60,474 bases of DNA from Nonomuraea zeae (GTDB taxonomy: Bacteria > Actinomycetota > Actinomycetes > Streptosporangiales > Streptosporangiaceae). Position 1 is the stretch's first letter. Each line of letters begins with the position of its first letter. A program made the position numbers and the translations under genes. Below are positions 8,142 through 16,271 of this stretch, one piece after another. The stretch is taken from assembly GCF_005889725.1 (NCBI RefSeq), contig NZ_VCKX01000038.1:1-60474 (forward strand), read 5' to 3'. The notes below the pieces were generated by a model that saw only the letters and a list, made by a program, of their open reading frames with translations, searched no databases and was not told the origin of the DNA.

Positions 8142-8750
8142 TTACGCGGGTGAAGGGGCGCTCAGGCCCGCCGTGACGAAGGCGATGACGGTCGCGGTCT
8201 CCGGCAGGGACACGACGGCGGCCGGCGCGGGCGTCGTCGATCGGCCGTAGACCTCCAGCAGCAGGGTGAAGGCCAGCCGCCACCGTTCGGCCACCTCGCG
8301 CACCGACAGATACGGCAGCGCCCGGCCCAGCATCACCTCGAAGGGCGCGGCGCCGAACCACGTCGAGACGTTCACCAGCCTCCCGCTGCGCAGCGCCACC
8401 CGCGCCAGCAGGTGGCACAGCATCCGCCCCTTCTCCGTACGCGACAGCTCCTCGAACGGCTCCACGATGGCCGCCACCAGATCGCGCACCTCGAACGGCT
8501 CTCCCTCGCCCCGCGACCGGCGGGCGACCACGTCCAGCCGGTCGGCCCACAGCGGCGACAGCTCCTGCTCCAGCAGCGCGGCGATGAGGCCGTCCCGTGA
8601 ACCGAAGTGGTAGTGCACGGCCCCCGGGTTCAGCCCGGCCTCGGCGTTGATCGCGCGTACCGACACCTGCTCGAAGCCCTTGTCCAGGAACAGCCGCTCG
8701 GCCGCGTCCAGCAGCCGTGCCCGGGTCGTCGGGGAAATCTCTTTCGTCAT
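8142..8750 (-). CDS. TetR-family transcriptional regulator
   Basis: About 202 residues from MTKEISPTTRARLLDAAERL. The helix-turn-helix is FEQVSVRAINAEAGLNPGAVHYHFGSRDGLIAALL at roughly 25-58, followed by a helical ligand-binding domain. An open frame extends upstream, but it would run through the operator into the divergent gene's leader, so the start is placed at 8750 (8759 and 8762 are alternatives). It probably represses itself and the SDR, and the divergent Old Yellow Enzyme, through the dyad at 8767-8783. Confidence 0.85.
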   Translation of the reverse strand: MTKEISPTTRARLLDAAERLFLDKGFEQVSVRAINAEAGLNPGAVHYHFGSRDGLIAALLEQELSPLWADRLDVVARRSRGEGEPFEVRDLVAAIVEPFEELSRTEKGRMLCHLLARVALRSGRLVNVSTWFGAAPFEVMLGRALPYLSVREVAERWRLAFTLLLEVYGRSTTPAPAAVVSLPETATVIAFVTAGLSAPSPA

Positions 8751-8766
8751 GCCTCCCATCATGCGC

Positions 8767-8783
8767 CAATCAGTGATTGACTG
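8767..8783. promoter_or_regulatory. Operator dyad between tetR-type gene and Old Yellow Enzyme gene
   Basis: CAATCA-G-TGATTG is a perfect dyad at 8767-8779, overlapped by CAGT-GATTG-ACTG at 8771-8783. It lies between the divergent start codons at 8750 and 8815, the expected place for a TetR operator. Confidence 0.65.
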
Positions 8784-8814
8784 GTGTGAAACCTTCTGAG
8801 GGGAGATCCCCGAC

Positions 8815-9969
8815 ATGGACGTTTTCCAGCAGGCCAGGCTCGGCCCTCTCTCCCTCCGCAACCGGATCATCAAGGCGGCCACCTTCGAGGGCATGGCCAG
8901 AGGCGCTCTGGCCGGCGACGACCTCATCGCCTTCCACCGCGCGCACGCCGCCGGTGGCGTGGCGATGACCACGGTCGCCTACTGCGCCGTCGCCCCCGAA
9001 GGACGTACCCAACGCCACCAGATCTGGATGCGCCCCGAGGCCCTGCCCGGCCTGCGCCGCCTAACCGACGCCGTGCACGCCGAGGGCGCCGCCGCCTCGG
9101 CCCAGCTCGGGCACGCGGGTCCGGTCGCCAACGGCAAGTCCAACCGCGTTCCCGCCCTGGGCCCGTCGACGTCGTTCAACTACCAGGCGATGCAGCTGAC
9201 CCGGCAGGCCACCGCCGACGACATCGCACGCGTCACCGCCGCCCACGCCACCGCCGCCCGGCTGGCCATCGAAGCGGGCTTCGACGCCGTCGAGATCCAC
9301 CTCGGCCACAACTACTTCGCCAGCTCGTTCCTCAGCCCCAGGCTCAACCGGCGTCGCGACGATTACGGCGGCTCGCTGGCCAACCGCGCCAAGGTCGCGC
9401 TCGGCGCCGCCCGCGCCGTGCGCGACGCCGTGGGCGACCGCATCGCCGTCCTGGCCAAGCTCAACATGGACGACGGCGTGCCCGGCGGGCTCTGGCTGGA
9501 CGAGAGCCTGCAGGTCGCGCAGTGGCTCGAACGTGACGGCAGCGTCGACGCCCTGGAGCTGACGGCGGGCAGCTCGCTGCTCAACCCCATGTACCTCTTC
9601 CGTGGCGACGCCCCCCTCCGCGAGTTCGCCGCCACCTTCAAGCAGCCCGCCCGCCTGGGCATCAAGATCGTCGGCGACCGCTTCATCCGCGCCTACCCCT
9701 ACCGGGAGGCGTACCTGCTCGACAGCGCCCGCCAGTTCCGAGCCGCCCTGCAGCTGCCCCTGGTCCTGCTCGGCGGCATCAGCCAGCGGGAGACCATGGA
9801 CCTGGCCATGGCCGAAGGATTCCAGTTCGTCGCCATGGCCCGTGCCTTGCTGCGCGAGCCCGACCTGATCAACCGCATGCAGGCCAAGCCCGCCACCCGG
9901 TCGCTGTGCGTCCACTGCAACAAGTGCATGCCGACGATCTTCACCGGCACCCACTGCGTGCTGGCTTGA
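8815..9969 (+). CDS. NADH:flavin oxidoreductase, Old Yellow Enzyme family
   Basis: 384 residues, an FMN-binding TIM barrel. Family marks include LGPLSLRNRIIKAATFEGM at the N-terminus, AQLGHAG near 96-102, and HLGHNYFASSFLSPRLNRR followed by DDYGGSLANR (about 162-191), which carries the substrate-binding histidine pair region. The C-terminus has four cysteines in LCVHCNKCMPTIFTGTHC. This recalls the start of the iron-sulfur domain of 2,4-dienoyl-CoA reductases, but the enzyme stops there, so these cysteines may bind a metal or be structural. It reduces activated C=C bonds such as enones. GGGGAG upstream is the ribosome site. It is divergent from the TetR/SDR pair. Confidence 0.88.
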   Translation: MDVFQQARLGPLSLRNRIIKAATFEGMARGALAGDDLIAFHRAHAAGGVAMTTVAYCAVAPEGRTQRHQIWMRPEALPGLRRLTDAVHAEGAAASAQLGHAGPVANGKSNRVPALGPSTSFNYQAMQLTRQATADDIARVTAAHATAARLAIEAGFDAVEIHLGHNYFASSFLSPRLNRRRDDYGGSLANRAKVALGAARAVRDAVGDRIAVLAKLNMDDGVPGGLWLDESLQVAQWLERDGSVDALELTAGSSLLNPMYLFRGDAPLREFAATFKQPARLGIKIVGDRFIRAYPYREAYLLDSARQFRAALQLPLVLLGGISQRETMDLAMAEGFQFVAMARALLREPDLINRMQAKPATRSLCVHCNKCMPTIFTGTHCVLA

Positions 9970-9983
9970 CCCGGTGCGTGGCC

Positions 9984-10388
9984 TTACGCGGGCAGCAGAT
10001 CGGCGATCAGCTTGCCGACCCGGTCCTTGATCTCGTCCCGGATCCTCCGGACGGCTTCGATGTCCTGCCCGGCCGGATCGTCGAGTTTCCAGTCCTCGTA
10101 CCGCTTGCCCGGGAAGATCGGGCAGGCGTCCCCGCACCCCATGGTGATGACCACGTCGCTCGCCTCGACCGCCCCGGCGGTGAGAACCTTGGGCCGCTCG
10201 GCGGTGATGTCGATGCCGACCTCGCGCATGGCCGTCACGGCGACCGGGTTGACCTGCTCGGCCGGGGCGGACCCGGCCGAGCGGACCTCGATCCGGTCAC
10301 CGCCCATGTGGCCGAGCCACCCGGCGGCCATCTGGGAGCGTCCCGCGTTGTGCACGCAGACGAACAGGACGGTGGGCTTGTCGCTCAC
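9984..10388 (-). CDS. arsC: Arsenate reductase, low-molecular-weight phosphatase fold
   Basis: 134 residues. The phosphate-loop CX5R is C11-VHNAGR-17, followed by S18. Further cysteines at 85 and 89 (MGCGDACPIF) match the relay cysteines of thioredoxin-coupled ArsC. It reduces arsenate to arsenite in the cytosol for export by Acr3. GTG start at 10388, with AAAGGTG before it. It is third in the arsR-acr3-arsC run, 25 bases after acr3. A mycothiol-dependent mechanism is possible in actinomycetes, but the three-cysteine set favours the thioredoxin type. Confidence 0.92.
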   Translation of the reverse strand: MSDKPTVLFVCVHNAGRSQMAAGWLGHMGGDRIEVRSAGSAPAEQVNPVAVTAMREVGIDITAERPKVLTAGAVEASDVVITMGCGDACPIFPGKRYEDWKLDDPAGQDIEAVRRIRDEIKDRVGKLIADLLPA

Positions 10389-10413
10389 GTGATCACCTTT
10401 CGCGGTGGAGCAT

Positions 10414-11514
10414 TCATCGTGCTGTCAGCGCCCCGCGTGCGGCGGCGAAGCGGCCGCGCAGGGCCAGGGACAGGTAGACCAGGGCGATCAGGACGGGCAC
10501 CTCGATGAGCGGGCCGACCACCCCCGCCAGCGCCTGGCCGGAGGTGACGCCGAAGACGCCGACCGCCACGGCGATGGCCAGCTCGAAGTTGTTGCCGGCG
10601 GCGGTGAAGGCCAGCGTGGCCGAGCGCTCATAACCCAGGCCGATCGCCTTGCCGGCGAGGAACGAGCCGCCCCACATGAGGGCGAAGTAGGCCAGCAGCG
10701 GCAGCGCGATGCGGGCGACGTCGCCGGGCCGGGAGGTGATGGTGTGCCCTTGCAGGGCGAACAGGATGACGATGGTGAACAGCAGCCCGTACAGCGCCAG
10801 CGGCCCGGCCTTCGGCAGGAACCGGTTCTCGTACCAGTCGCGGCCTCTGGCGCGCTCGCCCAGCCTGCGCGAGAGATAGCCGGCCAGCAGGGGGATGCCG
10901 AGGAAGATCAGCACGTACTGGGCGATGTCCCAGGCCGAGACCTGCAGCGCGTCTTGGGGCAGGCCGAGCCAGCCGGGCAGCACCTGCAAGTAGAACCAGC
11001 CGAGCGCGCCGAACGCGACGACCTGGAAGACGGAGTTGAGCGCCACCAGGACGGCGGCGGCTTCGCGGTCGCCGCAGGCCAGGTCGTTCCAGATGAGCAC
11101 CATGGCGATGCAGCGCGCGAGCCCGACGATGATCAGGCCGGTCCGGTACTCGGGCAGGTCCGGCAGGAGTGCCCATGCCAGGGTGAACATGACGGCCGGG
11201 CCGAGCACCCAGTTCAGCGCCAGCGAGGCGAGCAGCAGGCGGCGATCGCCGGTGACCGTGCCGAGCCGGTCGTAGCGGACCTTGGCCAGGACCGGATACA
11301 TCATCAGCAGCAGGCCGAGCGCGATCGGCAGCGAGACGTCGCCGATCTTCACCGCCTCCAGCGCGGTGTCCAGGCCGGGGACGAGGCGGCCGAGCAGCAG
11401 CCCGGCGGCCATCGCGGCCAGTATCCACACCGGCAGGAACCGATCCAGCACCGGCAGGGCCCCTATCACGCCCGTACCGGACCCGACGGTCGTCTGGGGT
11501 GGCGAGGAGGACAT
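10414..11514 (-). CDS. acr3: Arsenite efflux transporter, ACR3 family
   Basis: 366 residues with about ten membrane helices. The conserved segment GLARCIAMVLIWNDLACGD carries the essential helix-4 cysteine of ACR3 carriers, and FTAAGNNFELAIAVAVGVFG is the conserved helix-9 region. The start is placed at ATG 11514 (MSSSPPQTTVG), 11 bases after arsR. An open frame runs further upstream but overlaps arsR. It exports arsenite produced by ArsC and is almost certainly co-transcribed with arsR. Confidence 0.93.
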   Translation of the reverse strand: MSSSPPQTTVGSGTGVIGALPVLDRFLPVWILAAMAAGLLLGRLVPGLDTALEAVKIGDVSLPIALGLLLMMYPVLAKVRYDRLGTVTGDRRLLLASLALNWVLGPAVMFTLAWALLPDLPEYRTGLIIVGLARCIAMVLIWNDLACGDREAAAVLVALNSVFQVVAFGALGWFYLQVLPGWLGLPQDALQVSAWDIAQYVLIFLGIPLLAGYLSRRLGERARGRDWYENRFLPKAGPLALYGLLFTIVILFALQGHTITSRPGDVARIALPLLAYFALMWGGSFLAGKAIGLGYERSATLAFTAAGNNFELAIAVAVGVFGVTSGQALAGVVGPLIEVPVLIALVYLSLALRGRFAAARGALTAR

Positions 11515-11525
11515 CGGGTTGCTCC

Positions 11526-11867
11526 TCAGACGGTCGCGGGCACGTCGAGCAGGGCGGACAGCTCGTTGAGAGCCTCGGGCACCAGCCGGTAGTACACCCA
11601 GGAGGCTCGCCGCTCGGAGGTCAGCAGCCCCACCTCCTTGAGCAGCTTCAGATGGTGGCTGATCGTCGGCTGGGCCAGATCGAAGGCGGCGGCGATGTCG
11701 CACACGCAGACCTCACCGCCGGCGTGACTGGCCACGATCGAGACGATGCGCAGCCGGACCGGGTCGCCGAGCGCCTTGAAGATCCGCGCCACGCCGGCCG
11801 CCTGCTCGGCGCCGAGCGGCTCGCGCGTCAGCGGGGGGCTGCAGGGCAAGAGCTCCAGGTCTTCCAC
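11526..11867 (-). CDS. arsR: ArsR-family arsenic-sensing repressor
   Basis: 113 residues. The winged helix has GEVCVCDIAAAFDLAQPTIS then HHLKLLKEVGLLTSERR. The cysteines C54 and C56 at the start of the DNA-binding region form the arsenite-sensing pair, and C9 near the N-terminus could be a third ligand. GTG start at 11867, with GGAAGGGGA just upstream. It heads the arsR-acr3-arsC operon. The long inverted repeat at 11880-11915 directly before its start is the obvious autoregulatory operator. Confidence 0.93.
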   Translation of the reverse strand: MEDLELLPCSPPLTREPLGAEQAAGVARIFKALGDPVRLRIVSIVASHAGGEVCVCDIAAAFDLAQPTISHHLKLLKEVGLLTSERRASWVYYRLVPEALNELSALLDVPATV

Positions 11868-11879
11868 GGCTCCCCTTCC

Positions 11880-11915
11880 ATATAGACAGCTGTCGAAATC
11901 GACTACGGTCTATAT
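11880..11915. promoter_or_regulatory. Probable ArsR operator
   Basis: ATATAGAC (11880-11887) and GTCTATAT (11908-11915) are perfect 8-base arms around a 20-base spacer that itself contains GACAGCTGTC. The region is AT-rich and abuts the arsR start, so bound repressor would cover the promoter. Confidence 0.65.
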
Positions 11916-11997
11916 TGACACACATCGAAATCGTTTGCGGCTGGTTGGCGGCATCCCGGCGGGGCGCCGGCTGCCGCCCACCCCACCGGGCGCGGGC

Positions 11998-12522
11998 TCA
12001 ACAACAGGTCGACGCCCCGGCCTGGGCCCGCTCGGCGGGCACCGGCTCGTCCGCCTGCACCGGTTCGCCTGCCTGCACCGGTTCGCCTGCCTGCACCGTG
12101 TCGCCTGCCTGCGCCGTGTCGCAGCAGCCGGAGTCGCTCTGCTTGGCCAGGGTGTCGGCGTCGGCCTTGACCACGTACACCTCCCACGGCTCGGCGCCCG
12201 GGCCGTGGACCCACACCTTGTCCTGGAGGGCGTAGCAGCAGGTGGTGTCGCTCTCCTCGAAGGTGGCCAGCCCGGCGTCCTTGAGCCGCCGGGCGGCGGC
12301 ATCGACCTGACCGGTGTCTTCGACCTCGACGCCCAGGTGGTCCATGCGGGTCGCCTCGCCCTCCTCACCCTCGATGAGCACCAGCTTGAGCGGGGGCTCG
12401 GCGATGGCGAAGTTGGCGTAGCCGGGCCGCAGCTTGGCCGGCTCGACACCGAACAGCTTGGAGTAGAAGGTGATCGAGCTCTGCAGGTCGGCGACGCGAA
12501 GGGCGAGCTGGACACGTGACAT
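11998..12522 (-). CDS. arsI: ArsI/CadI-type VOC metalloenzyme (organoarsenical C-As lyase-like)
   Basis: 174 residues. The VOC fold spans about 1-120 with H62 (MDHLGVEVED) and E114 as likely metal ligands and the vicinal pair C95-C96 (DTTCCYAL), the thiols that bind trivalent arsenic in characterised ArsI. ArsI splits methylarsenite and aromatic arsenicals to arsenite. The first metal ligand seen in some ArsI (residue 5 His) is Gln here. The tail is odd: CC at 133-134, a run of VQAGEP-like hexapeptides, then a terminal CC at 173-174. It lies 130 bases upstream of arsR on the same strand with its own upstream inverted repeat. Many database entries of this type are called CadI (cadmium-induced); arsenic context favours ArsI. 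Confidence 0.82.
   Translation of the reverse strand: MSRVQLALRVADLQSSITFYSKLFGVEPAKLRPGYANFAIAEPPLKLVLIEGEEGEATRMDHLGVEVEDTGQVDAAARRLKDAGLATFEESDTTCCYALQDKVWVHGPGAEPWEVYVVKADADTLAKQSDSGCCDTAQAGDTVQAGEPVQAGEPVQADEPVPAERAQAGASTCC
12048..12119. repeat. Four tandem 18-bp repeats inside arsI
   Basis: Four consecutive 18-base units (12048-12065, 12066-12083, 12084-12101 and 12102-12119) share the core CGCCTGCCTGCACCGGTT with few changes. They encode the hexapeptide repeats in the ArsI tail. Such repeats can change copy number by slippage without breaking the frame. Confidence 0.8.
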
Positions 12523-12551
12523 GACGGGCCTCCCACTGCTTGTTTCGACGG

Positions 12552-12591
12552 ATGTCTAAGCTGACTTCAGTCTGCGCGGCAGCTTAGACAT
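12552..12591. promoter_or_regulatory. 12-bp inverted repeat upstream of arsI
   Basis: ATGTCTAAGCTG (12552-12563) and CAGCTTAGACAT (12580-12591) are perfect 12-base arms around 16 bases, 29 bases before the arsI start. On the minus strand TTGACA overlaps its upstream edge and could be a -35 box. It may be an operator for ArsR or another metal sensor, or a leader hairpin. Confidence 0.6.
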
Positions 12592-12916
12592 TTGTCAAAT
12601 TAGAGACACATCGAATCAATGATGGCCGACGCTCACCTCCGGGATGTGGGGGCCGGTGGGAGTCGAGCCACTCGCCTGTCACGGCCATCCGGTTCCTACT
12701 CTTCGACGAAGAGTCCGCTCCCGCCCTTCCTCCGCCGCGCGTTGCTGACCACGAGGCCCGCATGTTAGGGCCGTGCTGACCGGCAGGTCCGCCACGACAA
12801 CCTGCGGCTGGCAGTGGCCGGCTCTCCAACTAGCCACCGGGCTTAGTTAGAGGCCGGCGTGCTGCTCGACGTGGTGGCCCATCCGAGGGGGCGACGATGG
12901 TGCCGGCGTCTCGTCG
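12592..12916. other. Non-coding stretch between arsI and the solute-binding protein
   Basis: About 325 bases without a convincing gene. The edge nearest arsI holds its probable promoter; the rest shows no clear motif or hairpin. A minus-strand frame here (81 codons) has no recognisable content. Confidence 0.5.
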
Positions 12917-14191
12917 CTAGCCCGCGATGAGGGCGTTCGCCTCCGTGATGAGCTTCTGTGCGGCGTTGTCAGGGGTCATCCGGCCGAACAGCACCTCGTT
13001 CGTGTACCGCTTGAGGATGTCCTCGATGGCGCTGGCGTGCTTCGGCGGGGCGGCGGGCGAGTCCATGAGCTCGCCCTTGATCTCGTCGAGGAAGTCCAGC
13101 GTCTTCTTGTCCGCGTTCGGCAGCTTGTCCCTGACCGCCGCCAGCACCTTGGTGCTGGCCGGCAGGCCGCGGTCGCTGAGGATGATCGCACCCGCCTCCG
13201 GGTCGTTGACCATGAAGTCGATGAACTTGGCTGCCTCGGCCGCGTGCGCAGACTTCGACGAGGCCGTGTAGAACATGGCAGGCTGCAGGAACATGCCGCC
13301 CGTGGTGGCGCCCTGGGCCTTCGGCATCCGCAGCAGCTCCACCTCCTTGCCGCCCGACGCCTTGTTGATCGAGCCGAGCTGGTTGCTCCACCACATCCCC
13401 ATCGCGCCGTTGCGGGTGGCGAACAGGGACTTGTCCTCGCCGAGGGCGCTGAGCTCGGCGGTCTTGGCGGCGTCAGGAGAGCCCTTGGTCCTGATCAGGT
13501 TCTGGTGAACGGCCCACCAGGCCTTGAGCGTGCCGGGCGAGACGCCGAGCTTGTTGCCGTCGTAGAGGGACTCGCCCCGCTGGGCGGCGAAGATCTGCAG
13601 GAAAGCCGGGTTGAAGGCCTGCTGCGTGCCATAGACCTTGCCGCCGGTCCTCGCGGTGACCTTCGCCGCCAGGCCGACGTACTCCTCCCAGGTCCAGGCG
13701 GTGTCGTCGGGCAGATTCTGCCCCGCGTCCTTCATCGCCTTCGGGTCCACGACCAGGGACCAGGCGTTGACGCCGGTGGGGATGGCGAACTGCTTGCCGT
13801 CGATGGCCCCGGTGGCCAGCACCTTGCCGTCGATGTCGGCGGTGGTGACCGTGCTGGACAGGTCGGCGAGCGTGCCGCGATCGGCGTATTCCCGCAGGCC
13901 GCGGATCTCGATCGTGATGACGTCAGGCGTCTGGTCGCTCGCGACCTTCGTGGCCAGACTCTCGTAGTAGCTGCCGAAGTCGGAGAACTCCTCCTCGACG
14001 TCGATGCCCGGGTTCTTCGCCTCGAACTTCTTGATCGCCTCTTGCGTCATCTTCTGCCGCGCGTCACTGCCCCAGTAGGAGAAACGCAACTTGACCTCGC
14101 CGCCGGCGCCTTCTCCGCCGCAGGCCGCAGTGATCGCCAGCACGGCGGTGGCCAGCAACGCCGCCGTCCACGTCTTCTTGCCAGAGCCCAC
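12917..14191 (-). CDS. ABC-type sugar-binding lipoprotein (extracellular solute-binding protein)
   Basis: 424 residues. The signal peptide is short: GSGKKTWTAALLATAVLAI then TAAC, a lipobox whose cysteine becomes the lipid anchor. The mature part fits the family-1 solute-binding fold: LRFSYWGSDARQ, FEAKNPGIDVEEEF, DVITIEIRG and a late GNGAMGMWWSNQ-like segment. The GTG at 14191 is preferred because AGGAGG lies seven bases before it; longer frames lack this. It should capture a carbohydrate outside the cell for an ABC importer, but no permease or ATPase is adjacent on either side, so it must borrow a transporter encoded elsewhere or be a remnant. Confidence 0.88.
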   Translation of the reverse strand: MGSGKKTWTAALLATAVLAITAACGGEGAGGEVKLRFSYWGSDARQKMTQEAIKKFEAKNPGIDVEEEFSDFGSYYESLATKVASDQTPDVITIEIRGLREYADRGTLADLSSTVTTADIDGKVLATGAIDGKQFAIPTGVNAWSLVVDPKAMKDAGQNLPDDTAWTWEEYVGLAAKVTARTGGKVYGTQQAFNPAFLQIFAAQRGESLYDGNKLGVSPGTLKAWWAVHQNLIRTKGSPDAAKTAELSALGEDKSLFATRNGAMGMWWSNQLGSINKASGGKEVELLRMPKAQGATTGGMFLQPAMFYTASSKSAHAAEAAKFIDFMVNDPEAGAIILSDRGLPASTKVLAAVRDKLPNADKKTLDFLDEIKGELMDSPAAPPKHASAIEDILKRYTNEVLFGRMTPDNAAQKLITEANALIAG

Positions 14192-14578
14192 GGCTCTACC
14201 TCCTGGGGGTTGGGGGTGCAGGACCCGCTCTCGGTCCTGGGTCGTGACACTGCGGATCAGTTGCTTCCGCCCGGCCAGGAGAAGCCGAAGCCCAGTCTGA
14301 ACGCCGATCGGCATCGCGAACATCGGGGCCTCACAACGACTCTCCCGTCGGTGTCAAAGAATCCCGCAAGATTACTGGGACAGCGAGGTGGTCGGCACCT
14401 GTCGAGGTGGCGGAGGTCGTTCCGTGGCCGAGTGACTGATTCGGCGAGTCGGCGGCAGCGGATCGGGGCCGCGGCGACGGCCGCGAACACCGCTTCTCGC
14501 GGGCGATGCCGTCACCGCATGGGACCCATGCGGAACGCTTGTTGGTCAACCGCCGGGCCGTCCGCCTACCGTGAGTTC
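14192..14578. other. Divergent intergenic region with promoters only
   Basis: About 390 bases between the divergent solute-binding and LLM genes. On the minus strand it holds the AGGAGG ribosome site and a TTTGACA-like -35 candidate. No gene was recognised. Confidence 0.45.
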
Positions 14579-15394
14579 GTGCCCCCTGCCATCGGACTCC
14601 ACTTACTCAATGCCTTCGCCACCGCCGACCGCCGTGGCGCGGCCCGCATCGCCCGCCTGGCCGAGGATCTCGGCTACGAATCGCTGTGGGTGGCCGACCA
14701 CGTCGTGCTCCCCGCCCCGCGCGTCGAATCCTCACCCCTCGACCCCGACGCGCCACTTCTCGACCCGCTCGTCTCCCTGGCGTTCCTGGCCGCCCACACC
14801 GACCGCATCCTGCTCGGCACCGGCTGCATCGTCCTGCCCCAACGCCATCCGCTCATCCTCGCCAAGCAGCTGGCCGGCATCGACGTGCTCAGCGAGGGCC
14901 GCCTGATCGCCGGCCTCGCTGCCGGATACCTGGAGCCCGAGCTCCGGGCGCTGGGCGTCCCGCCCGAAGAGCGAGGCACCCGTACGGCCGAGTTCCTGCG
15001 CGCCATGCGCGCCCTGTGGGAGGGCGACGGGCAGGGTTTCGCCGGCCGTCACATCTCCTTCCAGGGCGTGGTCGCCCACCCGCGCCCCCTCCAGCGGCCC
15101 CTGCCCGTCATCATGGGCGGCCACAGCACGGCGGCGCTGAAACGCTCGGTCGAGCTGGCCGACGGCTGGTACGGGTGGATGCTGGGCACGCGGGCGACCG
15201 CCGACCATCTGAAGGTGCTGCGCGAGCTGAGTGGCGGCAGGCGGCTCCACGTCTCCATCAGCCCGCCGCGCCGAGCGACCCCCGACGTCGTCGCCGCCTA
15301 CGCCGACCTGGGCGTGGACCGCCTGATCCTCGTTCCTCCCCTCGGCCTGACCCTGGATGATCTGGCCGCGTTCGTCAAACAGCACGCTCCCTAG
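14579..15394 (+). CDS. LLM-class F420-dependent oxidoreductase (luciferase-like)
   Basis: 271 residues from a GTG at 14579 (MPPAIGLHLLNAFATADR). Luciferase-like TIM-barrel marks are ARLAEDLGYESLWVADHVVLP, ILLGTGCIVLPQRHPLILAKQ, AGLAAGYLEPELRALGV, GRHISFQGV and PVIMGGHSTAALKRSVELADGWYGW. In actinomycetes this subfamily usually uses coenzyme F420 for hydride transfer to secondary metabolites or xenobiotics; FMN use cannot be excluded. An ATG at 14528 is an alternative start but adds a non-family stretch. The substrate is not readable and no partner is nearby. Confidence 0.85.
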   Translation: MPPAIGLHLLNAFATADRRGAARIARLAEDLGYESLWVADHVVLPAPRVESSPLDPDAPLLDPLVSLAFLAAHTDRILLGTGCIVLPQRHPLILAKQLAGIDVLSEGRLIAGLAAGYLEPELRALGVPPEERGTRTAEFLRAMRALWEGDGQGFAGRHISFQGVVAHPRPLQRPLPVIMGGHSTAALKRSVELADGWYGWMLGTRATADHLKVLRELSGGRRLHVSISPPRRATPDVVAAYADLGVDRLILVPPLGLTLDDLAAFVKQHAP

Positions 15395-15452
15395 TGGCGT
15401 CGCCATCACCCATAAAGATCGTTTTTGGGGCGGCGAGGGTTGATAATGGCGT

Positions 15453-16223
15453 GTGCCGTTCACGCTGAGCCATGTCGCGGCGATCCTGCCGGTGCGGCGG
15501 TGGTTGCCGCCGTCTGCGCTGGCGGTCGGGGCGATGGTGCCCGATCTGCCGTACTACCTGCCGCTGCCGTTCTCCTCGGCGAGCACGCACGCGTGGTGGG
15601 GGCCGCCGCTGCTGGGAGTGCCGGCGGGCGTGGTACTGCTGGCGCTGTTGCACTGGGTGCTCCGGGCGCCGCTGGCCGCGCTGGCGCCTGAGGGGCTGCG
15701 CGCCCGGCTGCCCGACGCGGCGCGCCCGGCGCCGGTGGCGGTGGTGGCGGTGGTGGCGGCGCTGCTCGCCGGGATGGCCACGCATCTGGTCTGGGACGGG
15801 TTCACGCAGGTCGGCGGGTTCGCGGTGGCGCACTGGCAGGTGCTGCGGCTGCCGGTCATCGGCCCGCATCGGGTGTTCAACGTGCTCATGTACGCCAGCT
15901 CGGCGGGCGGCCTGGTGGCCCTGGCCGGATGGCTCGCGCTCTGGTACCGGCGGACCCCGGTCCGGCCGGGACGGCTGCCCGGCCTCGCGGGCCGGGTGCG
16001 CGGCGCGGTCCTGGCCGCGGTCGCGGGGGCCGGGATCGCCGGCGCCGCCGCCGGGGCGATGACCGATCGCGCCGCGGTGAGCGACTACGACCTGGTACGC
16101 AGCATGATCCTGGGAGGCGCCGACGGGGCCGCCCTGCTGCTCGCCGGCTACGTGCTCATCTGGCACGTACGGAACATGATGTGCATCCGGCGGGCGGCGC
16201 CGGACGCGGGCCCTTCCGCCTGA
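15453..16223 (+). CDS. DUF4184 family membrane protein
   Basis: 256 residues. The opening MPFTLSHVAAILPVRRWLPP followed by VGAMVPDLPYYL is the signature of DUF4184. Five or six hydrophobic helices follow (for example PAGVVLLALLHWVLRAPLAA, VAVVAVVAALLAGMATHLVW and LLLAGYVLIWHV). The histidine and aspartate residues at the N-terminus resemble a metal-dependent membrane hydrolase layout (YdjM-like), but function is unproven. GTG start at 15453. No operon partner is evident; it converges with the MarR gene. Confidence 0.82.
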   Translation: MPFTLSHVAAILPVRRWLPPSALAVGAMVPDLPYYLPLPFSSASTHAWWGPPLLGVPAGVVLLALLHWVLRAPLAALAPEGLRARLPDAARPAPVAVVAVVAALLAGMATHLVWDGFTQVGGFAVAHWQVLRLPVIGPHRVFNVLMYASSAGGLVALAGWLALWYRRTPVRPGRLPGLAGRVRGAVLAAVAGAGIAGAAAGAMTDRAAVSDYDLVRSMILGGADGAALLLAGYVLIWHVRNMMCIRRAAPDAGPSA

Positions 16224-16271
16224 CCCCGAAGAGGTCACCTTCCGTGGCCAGATCCTCGTCCCTGGAGTTCG

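Noticed and set aside
12584..12829. Minus-strand 81-codon frame upstream of arsI
   Set aside because: No ribosome site or recognisable content; it begins inside the arsI regulatory repeat.
13037..14578. Upstream part of the long plus-strand frame that contains the LLM gene
   Set aside because: It runs antisense to the solute-binding protein and has no family features; only the part from 14579 is protein-like.
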